Source: Sphingomonas sp. UBA978 (GTDB lineage Bacteria; Pseudomonadota; Alphaproteobacteria; Sphingomonadales; Sphingomonadaceae). From it: a stretch of 64,000 nt of DNA. Both the position numbers and the translations under genes were made by a program. The stretch spans positions 139,923 through 203,922 of the forward strand of contig NZ_DBBS01000016.1 of assembly GCF_002292295.1 (NCBI RefSeq). The letters are read 5' to 3'. The notes under the pieces are model-generated. The model saw only the letters and a list, made by a program, of their open reading frames with translations. It had not been told where the DNA came from and did no database searches. Positions within the stretch are counted from its first letter, which is position 1. Every line of letters starts with the position of its first letter. Below are positions 59,045 to 64,000 of the stretch, one piece after another.

Positions 59045-60021
59045 TGTTGAAGCCCGAAATCGAGGACGGCGAGCAGACGCTGGCCGACCCGCAGTTCCGC
59101 GCCGACGTGCTCGCCGGGCTGGAACGCCGTCCACGCGCGATCCCCGCACGCTGGTTCTACGACCGGCGCGGGTCGGAATTGTTCGAGGACATCACGGCGC
59201 TGCGCGAATATTATCCGACGCGTACCGAAACCGCGATCCTCGAGCGGATCTGTCCCGAGGTCGCCGATATCGCCGGCCGTGGCCGCGCGGTGGTGGAGTT
59301 CGGATCGGGTTCGTCGGTCAAGACGCCGGTGCTGCTCCGCTGCACCGCGCCATCCGCCTATGTGCCGATCGACATTTCGGGCGACTTCCTGCGCGAATCG
59401 TCGCGGGTGCTGTCGGCGGCTTTCCCCGACCTGTTGGTGCTGCCGTTCGAGGCGGACTTCATGCGCCCGCTCACCCTGCCGCACACGATCGCCGATACAC
59501 CCAAGCTCGGCTTCTTCCCCGGATCGACGATCGGCAACATGATCCCGCTGATGGCGGTCGACCTGCTCCGCACGATGCGCGCGTCGCTGGGCGAGGGGGC
59601 GATGCTGCTCGTCGGCATGGACCGGATCAAGGACGAGGTGACGCTGGTCGCCGCCTATGACGACGAGGACGGCGTCACCGCGGCGTTCAACCTCAACCTG
59701 CTCGAACGGATCAACCGCGAGCTGGACGGCACGATCCCGGTCGACGCCTTCGCCCACGAGGCGCGCTGGAACGACGATCGCGCGCGGATCGAGATGCATC
59801 TGGTGGCGACGCGCGACGTCGCCTTCACCGTCGACGGCCGGCCGTTCGCGATCGCCGCGGGTGAGAGCATCCACACCGAGAACAGCCACAAATACGGATC
59901 GCGCGACGCCCGCATCCTGCTCCGCTCGGGCGGGTGGACGCCGATCCACGAATGGACCGACCCCGACGGCCTGTTCGCGCTCTATCTCGCCGAGGCGCAG
60001 GCGGAGCGCCCGGCCCCCTGA
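59044..60021 (+). CDS. egtD: L-histidine N(alpha)-methyltransferase EgtD
   Basis: 325 residues. Trimethylates histidine to hercynine using SAM, first step of ergothioneine synthesis. Markers: RPRAIPARWFYDRRGSELFEDITALREYYPTRTE at the start (region with Tyr for the alpha-amino group), SAM motif VVEFGSGSSVKT, PIDISGDFLRESS, and FFPGSTIGNM. Ends EWTDPDGLFALYLAE. With egtB it forms a minimal ergothioneine operon; egtA, egtC and egtE are not here. Confidence 0.96.
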   Translation: MLKPEIEDGEQTLADPQFRADVLAGLERRPRAIPARWFYDRRGSELFEDITALREYYPTRTETAILERICPEVADIAGRGRAVVEFGSGSSVKTPVLLRCTAPSAYVPIDISGDFLRESSRVLSAAFPDLLVLPFEADFMRPLTLPHTIADTPKLGFFPGSTIGNMIPLMAVDLLRTMRASLGEGAMLLVGMDRIKDEVTLVAAYDDEDGVTAAFNLNLLERINRELDGTIPVDAFAHEARWNDDRARIEMHLVATRDVAFTVDGRPFAIAAGESIHTENSHKYGSRDARILLRSGGWTPIHEWTDPDGLFALYLAEAQAERPAP

Positions 60022-60080
60022 TCCGGCTGGCAGCCGCGCCGAAAGGCGCTATGGCGCGGCAAACGGACAAGGAGAGTGAC

Positions 60081-60950
60081 ATGCGGGCGGTCGGAGTCGT
60101 CGGAGCGGGCCAGATGGGCGCGGGTATCGCGCAGGTGTCGGCCGCGGCTGGCTATCGCGTCATCCTGACCGATGTGTCGGCGGAGCGCGCCGAGGCGGGC
60201 AAGGCCGGCATCACCAGGCAGCTGGCGCGCGCGGTCGAGAAGGAGAAGATCGACGCCGCCACCCGCGATGCGACGCTCGCCCGGATCGAACCGGTCGCCG
60301 GCGTCGCGACGATGGGCGAATGCGGCCTCGTCATCGAGGCGGCGACTGAGCGCGAGGAGATCAAGCGCGCGATCTTCAAGGATGTCGGCGCGGTGCTCGC
60401 CGCGGATGCGGTGCTCGCGTCCAACACCTCGTCGATCCCGATTACCCGGCTGGCGCAGGCGACGCCCGACCCGGCGCGCTTCATCGGCGTGCATTTCTTC
60501 AATCCGGTGCCGGTGATGGGGCTGATCGAGGTGATCCGCGGCCTCGCCACCGCGGACGCCACCGTCGCGACGATCGAGGATTATGCCGACCGCCTCGGCA
60601 AGGCGGTGGTCCGCGCCAACGACGCGCCCGGCTTCATCGTCAACCGCGTGCTGATGCCGATGATAAACGAGGCGATCTTCGCATTGGGCGAAGGCGTCGC
60701 GACGATCCGCGATATCGATCTCGCCTGCCAATTGGGGCTCAACCATCCGATGGGGCCGCTGACGCTCGCCGATTTCATCGGGCTCGACACCTGCCTCGAG
60801 ATCACGCGGGTGTTGTTCGACGGCACCGGCGATCCCAAATTCCGCCCGGCGCCGTTGCTGGTCAAATATGTCGAGGCGGGCTGGTACGGCCGCAAGACCG
60901 GTCGCGGCTTCTACGATTACAGCGGCCCGACGCCGGAGCCGACGCGCTGA
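60081..60950 (+). CDS. 3-hydroxybutyryl-CoA (acyl-CoA) dehydrogenase
   Basis: 289 residues from ATG 60081 after GGAGAG. NAD motif GVVGAGQMGAGIAQVSAAAGY at the start, catalytic core FFNPVPVMGLIEVIRG with the conserved His in GVHFFNP, and the C-terminal dehydrogenase domain NRVLMPMINEAIFALGEG, then LNHPMGPLTLADFIGLDTCLEI. Size matches PaaH/Hbd rather than the fused FadB type. Possible roles are butanoate, PHB or short-chain beta-oxidation; it pairs functionally with the etf genes but is not linked to them. Confidence 0.94.
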   Translation: MRAVGVVGAGQMGAGIAQVSAAAGYRVILTDVSAERAEAGKAGITRQLARAVEKEKIDAATRDATLARIEPVAGVATMGECGLVIEAATEREEIKRAIFKDVGAVLAADAVLASNTSSIPITRLAQATPDPARFIGVHFFNPVPVMGLIEVIRGLATADATVATIEDYADRLGKAVVRANDAPGFIVNRVLMPMINEAIFALGEGVATIRDIDLACQLGLNHPMGPLTLADFIGLDTCLEITRVLFDGTGDPKFRPAPLLVKYVEAGWYGRKTGRGFYDYSGPTPEPTR

Positions 60951-60960
60951 GGATGATGCG

Positions 60961-61107
60961 ATGAGCCTGGACGACACCATCGTCGAGACGCCCGACGGGC
61001 CGATGACCTACAAGGAATGGAAGAAGAAGAACCCGGTGCAGCTGCCTTCGCGCCGGACCAAGGGCAAGGACCTGCCCAACAAGGTGAAGATGCGGACGGA
61101 CGAATAG
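60961..61107 (+). CDS. 48-residue basic protein of unknown function
   Basis: Starts 10 bp after the dehydrogenase stop with ATG 60961. Charged and Lys-rich: MSLDDTIVETPDGPMTYKEWKKKNPVQLPSRRTKGKDLPNKVKM. No membrane segment. Short basic ORFs of this kind directly follow 3-hydroxyacyl-CoA dehydrogenases in related genomes, but no function is known. Confidence 0.6.
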   Translation: MSLDDTIVETPDGPMTYKEWKKKNPVQLPSRRTKGKDLPNKVKMRTDE

Positions 61108-61127
61108 CTCATCGTCATCCTCATTAT

Positions 61128-61153
61128 GTCATCCCCGCCTCCGCGGGGATGAC
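61128..61153. repeat. Interspersed palindrome (GTCATCCCCGC...GCGGGGATGAC) between convergent genes
   Basis: Eleven-bp perfect arms around CTCC. This is a widespread alphaproteobacterial intergenic repeat; here it also encodes the last residues (SSSPRRRG) and stop of the APC permease gene and probably serves as terminator for both converging genes. Confidence 0.85.
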
Positions 61154-62475
61154 GATCGTTGGGGGGCGGTGCGAAACCACATCGCATACACCCCCGCCAG
61201 CACCACCAGAAACGGCACCCCATACACCAGCGTCAGCGCGAACGGCCCGGTGAACGGCGTCGTCGCGAGGATCGCAAGGATCGCGCCGGCGCCGGCGAGG
61301 CTGGTCCACGGATAGCCCCACAGGCGGAACGCCGCCGGTGCGCCGTGCCGTCGGCGGAAGGCGAGATGGGTGACGAAGATCATCCCCCAGGTGAACAGCG
61401 CGCCGAAGATCGATACCGCGATCATCACCCCGAACGCCGCATCGGGCCGCCACGCATAGACGCCGCCCGCCACGCCGATCCCCGCCGCCGACACCAGCAG
61501 CGCGCGCACCGGCACGCCGCGCTCATTGACCCGCGCCAATGTCGGCGGCGCGAAGCCGCTTTCCGCTAGGCTGAACAGCATCCGCGACGCGGTGTAGAGC
61601 TGGCTGTTCATCGCCGACAGCGCCGCGACCAGCACCACCGCATTGATGACGCCCGCCGCATAGGGCAGGCCGGTCGCCTGCATCACCGTGACGAACGGGC
61701 TGGTCGTCGTCCCCGCCTGCGTCCACGGCACGATCGCCAGCATGACGGCGAGGCTGCCGAGATAGAAGAGCGCCAGCCGCAGCATCGTCGAGCGGAAGGC
61801 GCGGACGATCGCGCGTTCCGGATCGCGCGCCTCGCCGGCGGCGACCGCGATCATCTCGATGCTGAGATAGCTGAAGATCGACACGATCACCGCGGTCCAG
61901 ATGCCGCCGATGCCGTGGGGCGCGAAGCCGCCGTGCGCGGTGTAATGGGTCAGGCCGACGCCGCTGCGGACGATCACCCACAGGCCGATTGCGACGAAGG
62001 CCAGGATCGCGGCGATCTTGATCGCGGAAAAGGCATATTCGACCGCGCCGAACACGCGCACGCTGGCGAGGTTCACCGCCAGCAGCGCCAGCGCGAAGCC
62101 GGCGATCCACCACAGGCCCGGCACGTCCGGCGCCCAGTAGCGCATGTAGATCGCGACCGCGGTCACCTCCGTCCCGATCGCGAGGATGATGCAGGTGACA
62201 TAGGCATAGCGGACGAGGAATCCCGCGAACCGACCGAGATAGCGTTCGGCGAACAGCCCGAACGATCCCGTGGCCGGGTCCGCCACCGTCATCTCGGCCA
62301 GGCAGCCCATCAGCGCCAGCGTGATGAGCCCGCCGATCGCATAACTGACCAGCACCGCGGGACCGGCGAGCCCGATCGCGAAGCCGCTGCCGAGGAACAG
62401 GCCGGTGCCGACCGCGCCGCCGATCGCGATCATCGCGAGCTGGCCCGACCCGAGGGTCCGCCTGAGGCCGGTCAT
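61129..62475 (-). CDS. APC superfamily amino acid permease
   Basis: 448 residues with 12 helices. N-terminal MIAIGGAVGTGLFLGSGFAIGLAGPAVLVSYAIGG and GEARDPERAIVRAFRST are hallmarks of the AAT/GabP-like amino acid permeases. The conserved YLSIEMIAVAAGEA follows. Specificity cannot be read. The C-terminal eight residues come from an interspersed palindrome, suggesting the original stop was overtaken by repeat insertion. The nupC stop lies 10 bp upstream of its ATG. Confidence 0.92.
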   Translation of the reverse strand: MTGLRRTLGSGQLAMIAIGGAVGTGLFLGSGFAIGLAGPAVLVSYAIGGLITLALMGCLAEMTVADPATGSFGLFAERYLGRFAGFLVRYAYVTCIILAIGTEVTAVAIYMRYWAPDVPGLWWIAGFALALLAVNLASVRVFGAVEYAFSAIKIAAILAFVAIGLWVIVRSGVGLTHYTAHGGFAPHGIGGIWTAVIVSIFSYLSIEMIAVAAGEARDPERAIVRAFRSTMLRLALFYLGSLAVMLAIVPWTQAGTTTSPFVTVMQATGLPYAAGVINAVVLVAALSAMNSQLYTASRMLFSLAESGFAPPTLARVNERGVPVRALLVSAAGIGVAGGVYAWRPDAAFGVMIAVSIFGALFTWGMIFVTHLAFRRRHGAPAAFRLWGYPWTSLAGAGAILAILATTPFTGPFALTLVYGVPFLVVLAGVYAMWFRTAPQRSSSPRRRG

Positions 62476-62485
62476 GCCGGGGCGA

Positions 62486-63823
62486 TCAGCCGATCAGCAG
62501 CCCGGCGAGCGCCGCCGACATCAGATTGGCGAGGCTGCCCGCCGCCAGCGCGCGCAGGCCGAGTTTGGCGATCATCGGCCGCTGGTTGGGGGCGAGGCTG
62601 CCGGTCACCGCCATCTGGATCGCGATCGAGGAGAAATTGGCGAAACCGCAGAGCGCGAACGTCACCACCGCGACCGTCCGCGGCGACAGCGTCGTCTGCT
62701 GGCCGAGGTCGATATAGGCGACGAATTCGTTGAGCACGATCTTCTCGCCGAACAGCCCGCCGGCGATCGCCGCCTCGTTCCACGGCACGTTGAGCAGGAA
62801 CATCACCGGCTGGAAGACATAGCCGAGCAGGCCCTGGAAGCTCAGCCCGGGCAGGCCGACCATATTGCCGAGGCCGCCGAGCAGCCCGTTGGCGAGCGCG
62901 ACCAGGGCGACGAACGCCAGCACCATCGCGCCGACCGCGACCGCGAGGCGGACGCCGGTCTGCGCACCCTGCGCGGCGGCCATGATGAGGTTGGCGGGCT
63001 TTTCCTCGTCATGCGTCGCCTCGGGCAGCGGCTCGCCCGGGGTGCCGCCCTCGGGCAGCAGCGCGGCAGGGCCGGCGCCGCTGATCCGGGTTTCGGCGAG
63101 GTGGATTTGGCGATTCTCGTCGGGCAGGTCGCCCAAGGGCAGTTCGCCCTCGGGCGGGACGCTGCGGTCGGGCATGATGATCTTCGCCATCAATATCCCG
63201 CCCGGCGCCGCCATGAAGCTGGCGGCGAGCAGATATTCGATGCGGATGCCCATCGACGCATAGGCCGCGAGGATCGTGCCGGCGACGCCCGCCATGCCGC
63301 TGGTCATCACCGTGAACAGCTGCGGCGGGGTGAGGCCGGCGAGATAGGGACGGATGACCAGCGGGGATTCGGACTGGCCGACGAAGATGTTCGCGGCGGC
63401 GCAGAGCGATTCGACCTTGGAGGTGCCGACGACCTTTTCGATCGCGCCGCCGACCCAGCGCACCACCAGCTGCATCACGCCGAGATAATAGAGGATCGAG
63501 ACGAGGCTGGCGAAGAAGATGATGACCGGCAGCGCCGCGATCGCGAAGCTCTGGCCGCCGATCTCGGGCGTCGCCAGCTTGCCGAACAGGAATTCGGTGC
63601 CCTTCTGCGAATAGCCCAGCAGCGCGGACACGCCCGCCGAGGCGCCGGCCAGCGCCTGCCGGCCCGGACCCCAATAGAGGACGATCGTCGCGATCACCGC
63701 CTGCAAGGCAAAGGCCGCGCCGACGACGCGCAGCCGGATCGCGCGGCGATCGGTGGACAGCGCGAAGGCGATGCCGAGAATGACGAGGATACCGGCAACG
63801 CCGATCAGGATACGATGCATCAA
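62486..63823 (-). CDS. NupC/concentrative nucleoside transporter
   Basis: About 445 residues (MM start; the second ATG is equally possible). Concentrative nucleoside:H+ or Na+ symporter of the CNT family. Typical segments are LPVIIFFASLVSILYYLGVMQ, ANIFVGQSESPLVI, YLAGLTPPQLFTVMTSGMAGVAGTILAAYASMGI, and KIVLNEFVAYIDL with FALCGFANFSSIAIQ. A charged 40-residue cytosolic insert (about 215-260) splits the two halves, as in many alphaproteobacterial members. Probably co-transcribed with the APC permease. Confidence 0.94.
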   Translation of the reverse strand: MMHRILIGVAGILVILGIAFALSTDRRAIRLRVVGAAFALQAVIATIVLYWGPGRQALAGASAGVSALLGYSQKGTEFLFGKLATPEIGGQSFAIAALPVIIFFASLVSILYYLGVMQLVVRWVGGAIEKVVGTSKVESLCAAANIFVGQSESPLVIRPYLAGLTPPQLFTVMTSGMAGVAGTILAAYASMGIRIEYLLAASFMAAPGGILMAKIIMPDRSVPPEGELPLGDLPDENRQIHLAETRISGAGPAALLPEGGTPGEPLPEATHDEEKPANLIMAAAQGAQTGVRLAVAVGAMVLAFVALVALANGLLGGLGNMVGLPGLSFQGLLGYVFQPVMFLLNVPWNEAAIAGGLFGEKIVLNEFVAYIDLGQQTTLSPRTVAVVTFALCGFANFSSIAIQMAVTGSLAPNQRPMIAKLGLRALAAGSLANLMSAALAGLLIG

Positions 63824-63889
63824 TCAACCCGCGGGAGTGAACCGCCGCGGCCCCCCGGCAGCGACGGACCAGCATACACGCGCTTTTCC

Positions 63890-63981
63890 GTGAGGCCAGA
63901 GCGGATTGGCGGTGCTTTCCACGTCGTTACCCCCCGTGAGGCCAGAGCGGATTGGCGGTGCTTTCCACGTCGTTACCCCCC
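63890..63981. repeat. 46-bp tandem direct duplication at the window end
   Basis: Two perfect 46-bp copies (63890-63935 and 63936-63981), unit starting GTGAGGCCAGAGCGG and ending GTTACCCCC. They lie upstream of the leftward nupC start. Further copies past base 64000 cannot be seen. Confidence 0.9.
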
Positions 63982-64000
63982 CCCTGTCTGATGTGATGAT

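Overview
The window is chromosomal DNA of a yellow-pigmented alphaproteobacterium, most probably Sphingomonas or a close relative. Support comes from uniformly high G+C, a C40 carotenoid set (crtB, crtI, crtY, crtZ plus a sterol-desaturase-like hydroxylase), COQ9, a RibB with a degenerate GTP cyclohydrolase II domain, and GC-rich interspersed palindromic repeats. No rRNA, tRNA, prophage, insertion sequence or CRISPR array is visible. About 58 protein genes are packed tightly, often with 1-14 bp overlaps.

Layout. 1-1936: feoAB (feoB truncated by the window edge) behind a Fur-box-like site. 2005-7499: COQ9 with a drug/metabolite transporter, an Old Yellow Enzyme reductase, a small membrane protein, a Cys-based phosphatase-like protein and recQ. 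7577-8712: a lower-G+C pair encoding a SLOG-like nucleotide-binding protein and a type I phosphoribosyltransferase, the most island-like piece here. 8802-10985: an Atm1-type ABC exporter and a small cysteine-containing protein. 10994-16279: one leftward cluster crtY-crtI-(DUF559)-rlpA-LOG-crtB, in which the DUF559 gene sits between inverted copies of a GC-rich repeat and crtB lacks a standard start codon. 16358-19035: GNAT, sterol-desaturase-like hydroxylase, DUF2141 and MipA/OmpV. 19093-25189: an ECF sigma/anti-sigma pair divergent from four tandem Tat-exported ferritin-like proteins arranged as two soluble+lipoprotein pairs, each pair ending in a terminator.

25225-31630: TPP riboswitch-thiC, then a leftward run of small genes (DUF427, ung, PhnA-like, PNPOx-like stress protein, TauE/SafE permease, S41 lipoprotein protease). 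31799-36922: YciE-like ferritin fold, nadB, an ABC ATPase, a CHCC zinc-finger protein, tldD, DUF2007. 37057-38776: glnK-amtB behind a sigma-54 promoter. 39194-42712: riboflavin operon (small membrane protein-ribD-ribE-ribBX-ribH). 42796-47464: tonB, gltX, prs, a PilZ protein, crtZ. 47595-50728: sucC and etfBA. 50879-53889: secreted and lipoprotein hypotheticals, a PuuD-like amidotransferase and epsC. 53982-57620: two MFS carriers around nhaA. 57791-61107: egtBD (ergothioneine), a 3-hydroxyacyl-CoA dehydrogenase and a 48-residue protein. 61129-63823: an APC permease and a NupC-type nucleoside carrier, followed by a 46-bp tandem duplication at the window end.

Together the crt genes would make beta-carotene and its hydroxylated derivatives; with the ferritin-like proteins and egtBD they suggest a lifestyle exposed to light and oxidants. 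The strongest leads for new biology are the sigma-linked four-gene ferritin-like array, the PRTase-SLOG operon, and the DUF559 gene bounded by inverted interspersed repeats.
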